Source: Saccharopolyspora shandongensis (lineage in GTDB: Bacteria > Actinomycetota > Actinomycetes > Mycobacteriales > Pseudonocardiaceae). From it: a stretch of DNA of 64,000 nt. Location of the stretch: positions 62,001 to 126,000 of the forward strand of contig NZ_FNOK01000013.1 in assembly GCF_900106995.1 (NCBI RefSeq), in the 5' to 3' direction. The notes beneath the pieces were generated by a model. That model saw only the letters and a list, made by a program, of their open reading frames with translations. It searched no databases and was not told where the DNA came from. Positions 8,058-19,827 of this stretch are shown here, piece by piece (positions within the stretch are counted from its first letter, which is position 1; each line of letters begins with the position of its first letter). The position numbers were made by a program, and so were the translations under genes.

Positions 8058-11000
8058 ATGCGGGTAACGGTGCTCGGGCCGGTCGGAGCCTGCGCGGACG
8101 ACGGGACCCCGATCCGCGTTCCGGGCGTCAGGCCGCGCATGCTGCTGGCCAGGCTCGCGCTGACCGCGGGCGAAAGCGTGCCGACCGGCGCTCTCATCGA
8201 CGACCTCTGGTCCGGCGATCCGCCGACCGAGGCGGTCAACGCATTGCACGCGCTGGTGTACCGGCTGCGAAAGGCGTTGGGCAACGCCGTGGCGCTGGAG
8301 TCGATGGGAACGGGCTACCGGCTCGCGATGCCGGCGGAGAACGTCGACGCCCACCGGTTCGAGGAGATGGCCACACGGGGCAGGCAGGAACTAGCAGCGG
8401 ACTTGCCGCGGGAAGCGACCGCATCGCTCGGCGCGGCGCTCGCGCTGTGGCAGGGCGCCGCCCTCTCCGACGTGCGCGACGCCCCGTTCGCGACCAGGGC
8501 GAGCGCGCGCCTGGAGGAACTCCGGATCGGCGCCCTCGAAGACCGTTTCGATGCGGAGCTGCGACTCGGTCACCACGCCGGGATCCTGGCCGACCTGGAG
8601 GCGCTCTCCGCAGAACACCCGCTCCGGGAACGGCTGGCCGCGCTGCGCATGCGCGCGCTGCACGCGGCCGGCCGCCAGGCCGACGCCCTGGCCGTGCACG
8701 AGGAACTTCGCCGCGCGCTCGCCGACGAGCTCGGCGTCGATCCCTCGGCAGAGGTGCGGGAGGCCCACCTGGCCGTGCTGCGCGGCGCGACGAACCGGCA
8801 GGGCACGGCCCGAATCGGCACCGGGCCGCCTACCCGCGCCGCTGACCGCGTTCGTCGGCCGGGACGACGAGTTGGAGCTGCTCGCCGAGTTGGTGGAAAC
8901 CTCCCGGCTGGTCACGGTCCTCGGCCCCGGCGGGGTGGGCAAGACACGGCTGGCGGTGGAGGCGGCGTCCCGGCATCGGGCCCACCGGCGCGGCCGGTTG
9001 TGGCTGGTCCCGCTCGCCGGGGTGAGCGGACCGGACAGCGTGGCCGACGCGGTGCTCGGCGTGCTCAGTTCCCCGGACGGCAGGCTCTCCGGCGGCCAGG
9101 GTGATCCGCTGGACCGGGTGGTCGAGCTGCTCGGCGGCGGGGAGTCCGTGCTCGTCCTGGACAACTGCGAGCACGTCGTCGGGGCCGCCGCGGAGTTCGC
9201 CCGGCAGCTGCTGGAACGCCAGCCGCAGCTGGCCATCCTGGCCACCAGCCGGGAATCGCTGGAGGTCATGGGCGAGGCGCTGTGCCGCCTCGGGCCGCTC
9301 GACCTGCCGCGGCACCGCGCGGACCCGGCGGATGCGTCCAGGTCCGCCGCGGTGCGGTTGTTCGTCGACCGCGCGGCGGCCGTGCGACCGGGTTTCGAAC
9401 TGAACACGTCCACTGTGGATGCTGTGGTGAACGTGGTGCGCAGGCTGGACGGCCTGCCGCTCGCCCTGGAGCTGGCCGCGGCGCGGCTGCGGGCGATGAG
9501 CCCCGAGCAGATCGAGCGGCGGCTCGACGACCGGTTCCGGTTGCTGTCCACCGGAAACCGAGCGGCGCAGCCGCGCCAGCGCACCCTGCACGCGGTGATC
9601 GAGTGGAGCTGGGACCTACTGACCGAGCAGGAAAGGCTGCTGGCACGGCGGATGTCGGTGTTCCCCGCCGGGACCGGTGGCGCCGCGGCGGAGGCGGTGT
9701 GCTCGGACGCGGCGGACCTGCCGGCCGACGATGTCGGCTACGTGCTCGACGCGCTCGTCGAGAAGTCCATCGTGGAGCAGGCCGGGAACGGGTACCGGAT
9801 GCTGGAGAGCATTCGGGCCCATGCCGCGCAGAAACTCCGGCAGGCAGGGGAAGAAGAGCAGGTCCGAGGACGGTTCACGCGCTACTTCGCCGGGTTGGCC
9901 GAGGAGCACGAGCCGCTGCTGCGCTCCGCCCGGCAGCTGGAGTCCCTGCTGATCTTCGACTCCGAGTACGACAACCTGATGTTCGCACTGCGATCGGCCA
10001 TCGACGACGGTGATCCGGGCACCGCGGTCCAGATCCTCGGCCCGCTGTACTGGTACTGGAACTCCCTGCGCTACGACGCGCGGACCGACAACTACGTGGC
10101 CAGGGTGGTCGAGTTCGGCGACGCTCTGCCCGAGGACGCCCGCGCCGCGTTCACCGCGATCCACCTGCTGGCCGGAGACAGCGGGCCGAAGGCCGACGCC
10201 GAGCGGACTCACGCCCTGATCGAGGACTGCGCACGCACGGGAGCGCTCCAGCGCTACCCGGTGCTGCTGATGGCGACCCTGCCGATGGGGCACTTCCTCG
10301 GCCTGGACGAGCTGGTCGCACGCCAGATGCGGGAGGTGCGCGCCCGCCCCGATCGGTGGGCCACCGCATGCACGTTCATGGTGGAAGCGTTCATCCACCA
10401 CGATCACGGCGACTGGGTCGGCTGCTCGACGGCGCTAGCGCACGCGTTGCGCGGGTTCGAGGCGACCGGTGACCGCCTGTGGACGGCGATGGTGCTGTCC
10501 GGCCAGGCGCAGGTGCACTCCGTCGAGGGCGACCACGACGAAGCGATCGCCGCCTTCGAACGGAGCCTCGCGCTGACCCCGCAGGACGCGTTCTCGTACC
10601 GGGTCGGGCTCGCCACCGAACGGATGCGCAGCGGCGATCTCGACGGCGCCCGGCGCGACATCGACGCCGCCGAGCAGGAGGCCCGGGACCGCGGCCAGCG
10701 ACTGCTGGAGACCGAAGCCCTGGTCGTCATGACCGAGTTCCACCGCCGCTCGGGACATCCGGACCGCGCGGACCGGGAGCTCGACCGGATGGCGCTGCTG
10801 GCCCGCGAGACGCCGCTGCCCGCCGATGCGATCGAGGCCCGGATCGCCTCGGCGAGAATGGCGAACCGGCTCGCAGCGGGCGACGCCGCGGCGGCACGCG
10901 AACTGCTTTCCAGCGCCGTTACCGCTGCATTCGCCCACCGGGACATCGCACCGGCCGCCCAGCAGCTCGCGATGCTGCTGCACCTGGAGGGCGATCCGGT

Positions 11001-11193
11001 CGGCGCGGCCACCGCACTGGGGATGAGCCAGACCATCCGCGGCGCGTTCGACCACGGCGACCCGGAACTGCGCGAGCTCGTCACCGAACTCGCACAGCGC
11101 CTCGGCCAGGCCGAATATGACGAGGCGTACCGCCGGGGCGCCGAAATGCCGCGCCATGAAGCGCTCGAGCGACTGACCGCTTACACGACCTGA
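8058..11193 (+). pseudogene. SARP/BTAD-NB-ARC-TPR transcriptional regulator with a +1 frameshift
   Basis: AfsR-like regulator. The first 257 codons encode an OmpR-type winged helix (residues about 1-95) and a BTAD domain (about 100-250, ending ADELGVDPSAEVREAH). At 8829-8830 one extra C in CCGCCTACCC shifts the frame; removing it gives GTGPLPAPLTAFVGRD and joins a perfectly open 785-codon frame with an NB-ARC ATPase (VLGPGGVGKTR Walker A, VLVLDNCEH) and C-terminal TPR-like repeats, about 1,044 residues in all. The long intact second half suggests either a very recent mutation or a sequencing error. It lies directly upstream of an exporter preceded by a SARP-type operator, so it is probably the local activator. 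Confidence 0.8.
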
Positions 11194-11218
11194 CAGCCGC
11201 GCGGCCGGGCTGTCAGGT
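11188..11218. terminator. Inverted repeat over the SARP stop codon
   Basis: ACCTGACAGCC at 11188-11198 and GGCTGTCAGGT at 11208-11218 form an 11-bp perfect stem with a 9-nt loop. The left arm contains the SARP gene's TGA. It could end SARP transcription. The right arm also contains the first of the three direct repeats that follow, so the structure may be regulatory instead. Confidence 0.5.
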
Positions 11219-11238
11219 CGCTGTCAGACGGCTGTCAT
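11210..11238 (+). promoter_or_regulatory. SARP-type operator: three heptamers at exact 11-bp spacing, with a leaderless promoter
   Basis: CTGTCAG at 11210-11216, CTGTCAG at 11221-11227 and CTGTCAT at 11232-11238 recur with an 11-bp period. SARP activators are known to bind heptameric direct repeats of this periodicity placed about 8 bp before a -10 element. Here CATCGT at 11249-11254 fits as the -10, which would start transcription at or next to the GTG at 11262. That agrees with the lack of a ribosome binding site there. Confidence 0.65.
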
Positions 11239-11261
11239 CGCCGGTCGGCATCGTTGCCCGC

Positions 11262-12749
11262 GTGTCGAAAACGCAACGCAACCCACGACGCTGGCTCGTC
11301 CTGGTCGTGCTGTGCCTGAGCACCCTGGTCCTGACGATCGACAACCAGGTGCTCACGGTCGCGATCCCGGTGCTGGTCCAGGACCTGGCGGCGGACTCCC
11401 AGGACATCCAGTGGATCGGCGACGCCTACATCCTGACCACCGCGGGCCTGCTGCTCACCGCGGGCAGCCTGTCGGACCGGTACGGGCGACGGCGGGTGAT
11501 GATCAACGGCCTGGCCCTCTTCGGGCTGTCCTCGCTGCTGGCGGCCGACGCGTCGAGCGCGGGCGAGCTGATCGCCTACCGCGCGCTGATGGGCGTGGGC
11601 TGCGCGCTCGTGCTGCCCAGCACGCTGTCGATCCTGATCACGGTGTTCGACGACGAGGAGCGGCGCAAGGCCACCTCGGTCTGGTCGTCGGTGCTGATGG
11701 TCGGCATGATCGGCGGCCCCATCCTCGGCGGGGTGCTGGTCACCGGCTTCGGCTGGGGATCGGTCTTCCTCATCAACGTGCCGATCGCGGTCGCGGCGAT
11801 CATCGCCGCGCTCGCCCTGATGCCCGAGTCCAAGGCGCCCGCCCGCCGGGCCGATCCGCTCGGCGCGGTCCTGTCGATGATCGGGCTGACCGTGCTGGTG
11901 TGGGCGATCATCGAGCTCCCGGTGACCGGCCTGACCCACCCGGCCACCCTGATCCGGCTCGCGGTGGCCGCGGCCGTCCTGGTCGCGTTCGCGGTCTGGG
12001 AGACCAGGACGGCCTCCCCCATGGTCCCGCTCGGGCTGTACCGGGATCGCGACTTCTCCGGCGGTAGCTTCGCGCTGGTCCTGACGCAGGTCGGATTCGG
12101 CGGGCTGGTCCTGGTGTTCACCCAGTACCTGCAGTTCGTCCTCGGCTACACCCCGACCCAGGCCGGCGCGATGATGGTGCCGCTCGCGCTGGCCACCATC
12201 CTGACCAACGCCCTGGGCGCCACCCTCGGCGACAAGATCGGCAACCGGACCATGACCGCGGCCGGCCTGACCGTGGTGGCCGTCGGATTCGCCCTGCTGG
12301 GGAGCCTTTCCCCGGACAGCGGCGTCGTCTCGGTGGCGTTGGCGCTGGCGGTGTTCGGCGTCGGGGCCGGTCTGGCGCAGCCCGCCGCGGTCGCGGCGCT
12401 CATGAACGCCGTTCCGCCGGAGCACGCGGGCGTCGGCTCCGCGGTGAACGACACCATGCAGCAGGCCGGAGCTGCCCTCGGGATCGCCGTCCTCGGCAGC
12501 GTGCTGGCCGCGAACTACACCGCCGCGATGCCCGCGACCGCACCGGAACAGGCCCGCGCCTCGATCGGCGACGCGCTCGCGCTAGGGGATGCCGGGCTCG
12601 CGCAGGCCGCTCGTGAGGCGTTCAGCTCGGGCATGGCGATCACCTGCTGGGTCACCGCCGCGCTGGTGCTCGCCGCCGCCGCGCTCGCCCGACTCGTCAT
12701 GAAGGGCCGCAACTCCCCCGCGCCGCAGCAGGTTTCCGCAGAAGTCTGA
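11262..12749 (+). CDS. DHA2-family MFS drug exporter
   Basis: A 495-residue, 14-segment major facilitator of the EmrB/QacA (DHA2) group, a proton-coupled small-molecule exporter of the inner membrane. Visible motifs: TIDNQVLTVAIP in TM1 (motif D1), GSLSDRYGRRRVM in the loop 2-3 (motif A), GPILGGVL in TM5 (motif C). GTG 11262 has no Shine-Dalgarno and probably heads a leaderless transcript. The SARP-type heptamers directly upstream suggest control by the neighbouring regulator. The ferredoxin-reductase-P450 genes follow 30 nt later, so it may export their product. Confidence 0.88.
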   Translation: MSKTQRNPRRWLVLVVLCLSTLVLTIDNQVLTVAIPVLVQDLAADSQDIQWIGDAYILTTAGLLLTAGSLSDRYGRRRVMINGLALFGLSSLLAADASSAGELIAYRALMGVGCALVLPSTLSILITVFDDEERRKATSVWSSVLMVGMIGGPILGGVLVTGFGWGSVFLINVPIAVAAIIAALALMPESKAPARRADPLGAVLSMIGLTVLVWAIIELPVTGLTHPATLIRLAVAAAVLVAFAVWETRTASPMVPLGLYRDRDFSGGSFALVLTQVGFGGLVLVFTQYLQFVLGYTPTQAGAMMVPLALATILTNALGATLGDKIGNRTMTAAGLTVVAVGFALLGSLSPDSGVVSVALALAVFGVGAGLAQPAAVAALMNAVPPEHAGVGSAVNDTMQQAGAALGIAVLGSVLAANYTAAMPATAPEQARASIGDALALGDAGLAQAAREAFSSGMAITCWVTAALVLAAAALARLVMKGRNSPAPQQVSAEV

Positions 12750-12779
12750 CGTACGAACCCGAACGACTAGGAGCACAAA

Positions 12780-12980
12780 GTGAGAATCATCGTGGACGAA
12801 GCGAAGTGCACCGGCGGCGGCCAGTGCGTGCTCGCCGCCGAGGAGGTGTTCGACCAGCGCGACGACGACGGCGTCGTGGTGCTGCTCGACCCGGCGCCGC
12901 GGGCCGATCTGCACGATGCGGTGCGGGAAGCCGCGATGCTGTGCCCCGCCGCGGCGATCCGCATCGAGGAAACGCCGTGA
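12780..12980 (+). CDS. [3Fe-4S] ferredoxin (P450 partner)
   Basis: A 66-residue acidic ferredoxin. Cysteines occur as CTGGGQC near residues 10-16 and a single CP near residue 55. The replacement of the second cluster Cys by Gly is the known [3Fe-4S] pattern of actinobacterial P450-associated ferredoxins. GTG 12780 follows AGGAG. Its stop overlaps the start of the reductase gene (GTGA). It carries electrons from the reductase to the downstream P450. Confidence 0.92.
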   Translation: MRIIVDEAKCTGGGQCVLAAEEVFDQRDDDGVVVLLDPAPRADLHDAVREAAMLCPAAAIRIEETP

Positions 12981-14152
12981 CCGTACCCGACGACGTGCTG
13001 ATCGTCGGCGCGTCCGTGGGCGGCCTGACGGTGACGGAAGCCTTGCGCCGCAAGGGATTCACCGGCCGGATTAAGGTCGTCGGCGAAGAGCCGCGCCCGC
13101 CCTACGACCGACCGCCGCTGTCCAAGGAGGTCCTCATCGGACGGTGGTCCGCGGAGGCCGTCCACCTGCGTCCCGCCGGCGGGCTGGACGAGCTGGGGGT
13201 GGACTGGCTGCTCGGCCACCGCGCCGAGCAGCTGCGGCTCGACACCCGCACCGTCGTGCTGGACCGGGGCAAGGCCCTGTCGTACGGGGCGCTGGTGATC
13301 GCGACCGGTCTGGTGCCGCGCCGACCGGCCGGCTTCGCCGAGGCGCACACCCTCCGGACCCTGGACGACGCGCTCCGCCTGAGGAAAGAACTCCAGAACG
13401 CGCTGCGAGTCGCGGTGATCGGCGCGGGAGTTCTCGGCTGCGAGGTGGCAGCCGCCTGCTGCGCCCTCGGCAAGCAGGTGACGCTCATCGAGCCGGGACC
13501 GGCGCCGATGGCGTTGCAGCTCGGCACCGAGCTCGGCGGTCACGTCGCCGCACTGCACGAATCGCGCGGCGTGCGACTGCGCACCGGCGTCGGTGCCGCC
13601 CGGCTCATCAGCGAGGACGGCAAGACCTCCGGGGTGGAACTGACCTCGGGCGAGGTCGTCGAGGCCGATCTCGCGGTGCTGGCGGCCGGGTCAGCACCCG
13701 CCACCGGATGGCTGGTGGACAGCGGCCTTCGCCTGGACGACGGGGTGTGCTGCGACGACTCGCTGCGAGCCGCCGAGGACGTGTACGCGGTCGGCGACGT
13801 CGCCCGCTGGCACGAGCCCGGCACCGGCACCGCCGCGCGGCTGGAAACCCGCACCAACGCCACGGAACAGGCCCTGATCGTCGCCGAAAACATCCTCGGC
13901 GGTGACCGCCGGTACAGCCCGATCCCGTACTTCTGGTCGGACCAGCACGACACCAAGATCCAGGTGCACGGCGTCATCGCGCCGCATGCGCGGATCCGGA
14001 TCGCCGAAGGCGATCCCCGCGAGGGCCGCTTCCTCGCGCTGGCCGAGGACGACGACGGGGTCACCGCCGCCATCGGCTGGAACCACCCCCGCGGCGTCCG
14101 CACCGCACGCCGCACGCTGCGAAATCCCTTACCAGTAGGAGGAAATCGATAA
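12977..14152 (+). CDS. NAD(P)H-ferredoxin reductase, FAD-dependent
   Basis: A 391-residue reductase with two Rossmann folds: FAD site VLIVGASVGGLTVTEALR at the N-terminus, PPYDRPPLSK, NAD(P)H site VAVIGAGVLGCEVAAAC around residues 140-156, and the FAD-contact motif DVYAVGDVA about residue 270. The C-terminal domain contains YFWSDQHDTKIQVHG, typical of the putidaredoxin/rhodocoxin reductase family. It starts at GTG 12977, overlapping the ferredoxin stop, and its TAA overlaps the P450 ATG. The three genes therefore form a complete, coupled electron transport chain. Confidence 0.92.
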   Translation: MTVPDDVLIVGASVGGLTVTEALRRKGFTGRIKVVGEEPRPPYDRPPLSKEVLIGRWSAEAVHLRPAGGLDELGVDWLLGHRAEQLRLDTRTVVLDRGKALSYGALVIATGLVPRRPAGFAEAHTLRTLDDALRLRKELQNALRVAVIGAGVLGCEVAAACCALGKQVTLIEPGPAPMALQLGTELGGHVAALHESRGVRLRTGVGAARLISEDGKTSGVELTSGEVVEADLAVLAAGSAPATGWLVDSGLRLDDGVCCDDSLRAAEDVYAVGDVARWHEPGTGTAARLETRTNATEQALIVAENILGGDRRYSPIPYFWSDQHDTKIQVHGVIAPHARIRIAEGDPREGRFLALAEDDDGVTAAIGWNHPRGVRTARRTLRNPLPVGGNR

Positions 14153-15351
14153 TGACCGAACCGTTCACGAAGGCAGAGCTGCTGTTCCAGCGGTCTCCCG
14201 AGCACCCGTTCCACCTGCCGCCGGAACTTGTTCGCCTGCGCGAGGAACGGCCGCTCGTGCGGATGAGCTACCCGGACGGGCACGAGGGCTGGCTGGCGAC
14301 CGGCTACGACCAGGCCCGCGCGGTGCTCGCGCATCCCGGGTTCAGCAACCGGTACGAGCTGCTGCACGTGCCGATGCCCGGTATCACCGAGCCGGCAGCG
14401 CCCGCGCTGCCGGGCGACTTCCTCGGGACGGACGCGCCGGTGCACACCCGCTACCGCAGGCTGCTGGCCGGGAAGTTCACCCCGCGCCGGATCCGCCTGC
14501 TGGCGGAGCAGGTGGCCGAGTTCACCACTGCGCGCCTGGACGCGATGCAGCGCCAGGGCTCCCCGGCGGACCTGATGGAATTGTACGCGAGGCCGATTCC
14601 GGCGCTGGTGATCTGCGAGCTGCTGGGCGTCCCCTACGCCGATCGCGAGAAGTTCCAGCACCTCGCGGACGGCATGGTGCTGCGGGACGGGGCCACCCCG
14701 GAGGACCAGATCGCCGCGATGAAGGGGCTGCAGGACTACGTCAGCGAGCTCGTCCTGGCCAAGCGCGCCAACCCCACAGACGACGTCCTCAGCGAGCTGA
14801 CCACCAGCGACCTGACGGACGAGGAACTGTTCGGACTCGGCGGATTCCTCCTGTTCGCGGGCCTGCACACGACCGCGAGCGTGATCGGGATGGCCACCTT
14901 CGCCCTGCTGATCAACCCCGACCAGCTCACCGCCCTGCGCGAGGACCCGGACCTCGCCGACGGCGCCGTCGAGGAACTGCTGCGCTACACCGGAATCGGC
15001 CCCTGCACGGTGCGGGCGGCGCTGGAGGACGCGGAGATCGACGGCCAGGTGATCAAGGCGGGCGAAAGCGTCACCGTCTCCATGGACGCGGCCAACCGCG
15101 ACCCGGCCAAGTTCCCGAACCCGGACGCGCTGGACCTGCGCCGCAACGCGGCGGGACACCTCACCTTCATCCACGGCGTGCACCAATGCCTCGGCCAGCA
15201 CCTCGCGCGGATCGAGCTGCGCACAGCGCTCCCAGCACTCGTCACCCGCTTCCCAGACCTGCGCCTGGCGATCCCGGCGGAAGAAGTACCGATGCACACG
15301 AACTCGAACATCTACGAAGTGGAGAGACTCCCCCTGACCTGGAACGCCTGA
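14152..15351 (+). CDS. Cytochrome P450
   Basis: A 399-residue bacterial class I P450. The heme loop is FIHGVHQCLGQ with Cys346 as the thiolate ligand; the K-helix ExxR is EELLR (Glu275, Arg278). The I-helix reads FAGLHTTAS (residues 235-243): His239 stands where an Asp or Glu normally precedes the conserved Thr, so proton delivery or the reaction itself may be unusual. An AGGAGG lies just before the ATG. It is the last gene of the exporter/ferredoxin/reductase/P450 run controlled from the SARP-type operator. The substrate is unknown; the context suggests tailoring or detoxification of a small molecule. Confidence 0.9.
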   Translation: MTEPFTKAELLFQRSPEHPFHLPPELVRLREERPLVRMSYPDGHEGWLATGYDQARAVLAHPGFSNRYELLHVPMPGITEPAAPALPGDFLGTDAPVHTRYRRLLAGKFTPRRIRLLAEQVAEFTTARLDAMQRQGSPADLMELYARPIPALVICELLGVPYADREKFQHLADGMVLRDGATPEDQIAAMKGLQDYVSELVLAKRANPTDDVLSELTTSDLTDEELFGLGGFLLFAGLHTTASVIGMATFALLINPDQLTALREDPDLADGAVEELLRYTGIGPCTVRAALEDAEIDGQVIKAGESVTVSMDAANRDPAKFPNPDALDLRRNAAGHLTFIHGVHQCLGQHLARIELRTALPALVTRFPDLRLAIPAEEVPMHTNSNIYEVERLPLTWNA

Positions 15352-15358
15352 CCCGCCC

Positions 15359-15388
15359 CGGCCCAGCGAGACCCACCTCGCTGGGCCG
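15359..15388. terminator. Terminator after the P450 operon
   Basis: CGGCCCAGCGAG (15359-15370) and CTCGCTGGGCCG (15377-15388) form a perfect 12-bp stem with a 6-nt loop, 8 nt after the P450 stop. The following ~230 bp (15389-15618) show no convincing gene; short open frames on both strands there lack family features. Confidence 0.75.
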
Positions 15389-15618
15389 AGTCATGCGCCG
15401 CGGCCGAGGTCGCTCATCGCCGCAGAGAAGTGCGCCTTCCCATGAGAACCTCGGAGACTTCAAGAACTCCGCGTCGCAGATGCGGAAGGTGACGCCGCGG
15501 GCCTTGACGCGGCGCGTGTACGGTCATCACAGCCTCGCACCCAGTGTCCTCACCAGGGTGACCGGAACACCGGCGGTCTCGATCTGTCGGGTGCGGTCGA
15601 GAGCACGGTGGGTATTGA

Positions 15619-15641
15619 TGCACTCTGCAACCGAGAGTGCA
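15619..15641. promoter_or_regulatory. Palindromic operator in front of the TetR gene
   Basis: TGCACTCT (15619-15626), 7 nt, AGAGTGCA (15634-15641) is a perfect inverted repeat, and a third partial half-site, TGCACTTT, follows at 15646. It lies 16 bp before the chosen TetR start, where an autorepressor would bind. TTGATG at 15615-15620 may be part of the promoter. Confidence 0.6.
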
Positions 15642-15656
15642 ATAATGCACTTTGAG

Positions 15657-17941
<2,285 letters not shown>

Positions 17942-17946
17942 CCGCC

Positions 17947-17986
17947 ACCTGCGAGTACTACTGGCCTGCCGGTAGTACTCGCAGGT
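17947..17986. terminator. Long perfect hairpin between exporter and methyltransferase genes
   Basis: Arms ACCTGCGAGTACTAC (17947-17961) and GTAGTACTCGCAGGT (17972-17986) are 15-bp perfect complements with a 10-nt loop, 5 nt past the exporter stop. It works as a terminator on either strand. It lies 25 bp upstream of the methyltransferase start, so it could also be an operator. Confidence 0.7.
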
Positions 17987-18010
17987 CTCCGGGAATGCGA
18001 AGATCGAGCC

Positions 18011-18583
18011 ATGCCTGAAGGACGCGACACCGCCACCGCACCCGCCGAGTGGGACGGCGAGGACTACCAGCGGCGCTTCGACGCCTTGGCGGCCTCCGGT
18101 GCGGATGTCCACGGCGAAGCGGGCTTCGTCCGCGCCTACTCCCCCGCGAGCGTCCTCGACGCCGGTTGCGGGACGGGCCGCGTGGCGATCGAGCTGGCCC
18201 GGCACGACATCGAGGTCGTCGGGACCGACGTCGACGGCTCGATGTTGACCACCGCCCGCCGCCTGGCCCCGGGCATCTCCTGGGTCCAGGCCGACCTGGC
18301 CGGGCTCGACCTCGGGCGGACCTTCGACGTGGTCGTCATGGCCGGCAACGTCCCGCTGTTCACGCCGCCCGGCACCCAAGCGGCACTCGTCGCGGGCGTG
18401 GCCCGCCACGTGCGGCCCGCGGGCGTGCTCATCGCCGGTTTCAGCCTCGGCCGCGGTTACCGGATCGCCGACTACGACGCGCACGCGGCGGCGGCCGGGC
18501 TCACGCTGAGCGACCGGTTCGCCACCTGGGACCGGGCCCCCTTCACCGACGGCGACTACGCGGTTTCGGTCCACACTCGCTGA
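18011..18583 (+). CDS. Class I SAM-dependent methyltransferase
   Basis: A 190-residue single-domain methyltransferase. Motif I is SVLDAGCGTGRVAIEL (residues about 46-61), followed by the acidic end of beta-2 (VVGTDVDGSML) and motif IV FDVVVMAGNVPLF. Length and motif spacing match small actinobacterial methyltransferase-25 type proteins. ATG 18011 stands 24 bp after the hairpin, with no strong ribosome binding site. It is a stand-alone gene, and the substrate cannot be inferred. Confidence 0.85.
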   Translation: MPEGRDTATAPAEWDGEDYQRRFDALAASGADVHGEAGFVRAYSPASVLDAGCGTGRVAIELARHDIEVVGTDVDGSMLTTARRLAPGISWVQADLAGLDLGRTFDVVVMAGNVPLFTPPGTQAALVAGVARHVRPAGVLIAGFSLGRGYRIADYDAHAAAAGLTLSDRFATWDRAPFTDGDYAVSVHTR

Positions 18584-18756
18584 AGTCCACAACAGACAGT
18601 CGGGCATTCCGCTGCCCATTCAGGCTTCGCAACCTGCCCGCCGGGACAGTCCTCGCCGGATGCGGCGCTGCCTGTCATGGCGCCTGGCTACGTTGAGCCT
18701 CTCGTGAGGTGCCGCCGGGCTGGGTGTTCCGGCGCCGTGGTTGTGAGGAGACTTCT

Positions 18757-19827
18757 GTGCAGTCGGCTTCGGGCGACGCTTCGGTGTTCGTCTTTCGCAT
18801 GTGGCGGCGCGATCTTGCGGCCGTGGAGTGGGAACCAGGCCCCCGGCTGCTGGTGCACATCGCCGAAGACGAGAGCGCGGTGCCGGAGCAGCTGTCCTGG
18901 GTCACGCGGGACGGCGCGGAGTCCTCACTCGCCTTCGCGCCGGACATGAGCAATTGCTTCGGCCACCGCCGAGCGGACAGCGCCCACCTGATCCAGGTTC
19001 GCGGCGAGCTCGAAGGCCGGGCGGCCCTTGAGGACGCCGACGGTGTCCACGGGTTCGAGTTCACCACCGAAACCCTGTCCAAGGGGTGGCACCCGGCGGG
19101 GCGGCTGCGGTTCCTCATCGACGACGGCGAGGAGTCGCCCCTGCAGTGGGTGGCGTGGCGAGACCGGTCGGGCACCGCGTACTCGGCCGGGCTGTGGAAG
19201 CCCGGTTGGTCCGGCGAGTCCGAGGAATTCACGGTCGCCGGCTTGACCCTCAAGAAAGCCGGCGCCGAATTCATGGGCTACCGCCAACCGGCGGGCCACG
19301 CCCCGGCCGCATACCGGGGCACGCTCGTGGAGCCCCCTGAGGCGTCGCCGTTCGAAAAGGCGCGCGAACCGGTGGCACCGGCGGAGGTTCCGGCCGGCAC
19401 GCCGCAGCTGCCGCTGATCGAGTCGGTGCCGCTGGTGCGCACCGATTTCTCCGACGACGAGGCGTGGGCCGCGGCGAGCAGCCAGGTGACCGCACCGCGC
19501 CAGGTGTTCGAGGACGACGTCTTCACCGCGGACATGGAACTCGTCGACGACATCAGGTTCGACGGCCTGACGGCCGCACAACTCGTCCAGCTGGTGCCCC
19601 CGGACGCCGACTGGGCGCTGCTGGTCGTCGCCGACAAGGCGACCATGGAATCCCCGGAGCGCCACGTGCTGGTCGTCGATCTCGACGAGGAGAACCTCGG
19701 CCAGACCTTCCGCGCCACTCCGCCGGCGATCCAGGAGATCGAGAACAACCTGTCGATCGCGAACATGGACTGGGAGGACTTCGCCGACAACGTGGACGAG
19801 AACGGCATCGTGCAACCGATGCTCTAG
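18757..19827 (+). CDS. DUF6924-like two-part protein of unknown function
   Basis: A 356-residue soluble protein from GTG 18757, chosen because GAGGAG lies 6 nt upstream. Residues about 1-190 resemble no family I recognise, but are rich in Trp and acidic residues. A Pro/Ala linker follows (about 190-210). Residues about 215-350 (LPLIESVPLVRTDFSDDEAW ... LLVVADKATM ... HVLVVDLDEENLGQTFR) match the actinobacterial DUF6924 pattern, which often occurs as a stand-alone ~150-residue protein. No function is known. The TAG stop is formed by CTA plus the first G of MITE copy B. Confidence 0.65.
   Translation: MQSASGDASVFVFRMWRRDLAAVEWEPGPRLLVHIAEDESAVPEQLSWVTRDGAESSLAFAPDMSNCFGHRRADSAHLIQVRGELEGRAALEDADGVHGFEFTTETLSKGWHPAGRLRFLIDDGEESPLQWVAWRDRSGTAYSAGLWKPGWSGESEEFTVAGLTLKKAGAEFMGYRQPAGHAPAAYRGTLVEPPEASPFEKAREPVAPAEVPAGTPQLPLIESVPLVRTDFSDDEAWAAASSQVTAPRQVFEDDVFTADMELVDDIRFDGLTAAQLVQLVPPDADWALLVVADKATMESPERHVLVVDLDEENLGQTFRATPPAIQEIENNLSIANMDWEDFADNVDENGIVQPML

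Noticed and set aside
15389..15650. Open frames on both strands between the P450 terminator and the TetR operator
   Set aside because: Neither has a start signal or recognisable domain; the region looks like degraded intergenic DNA.
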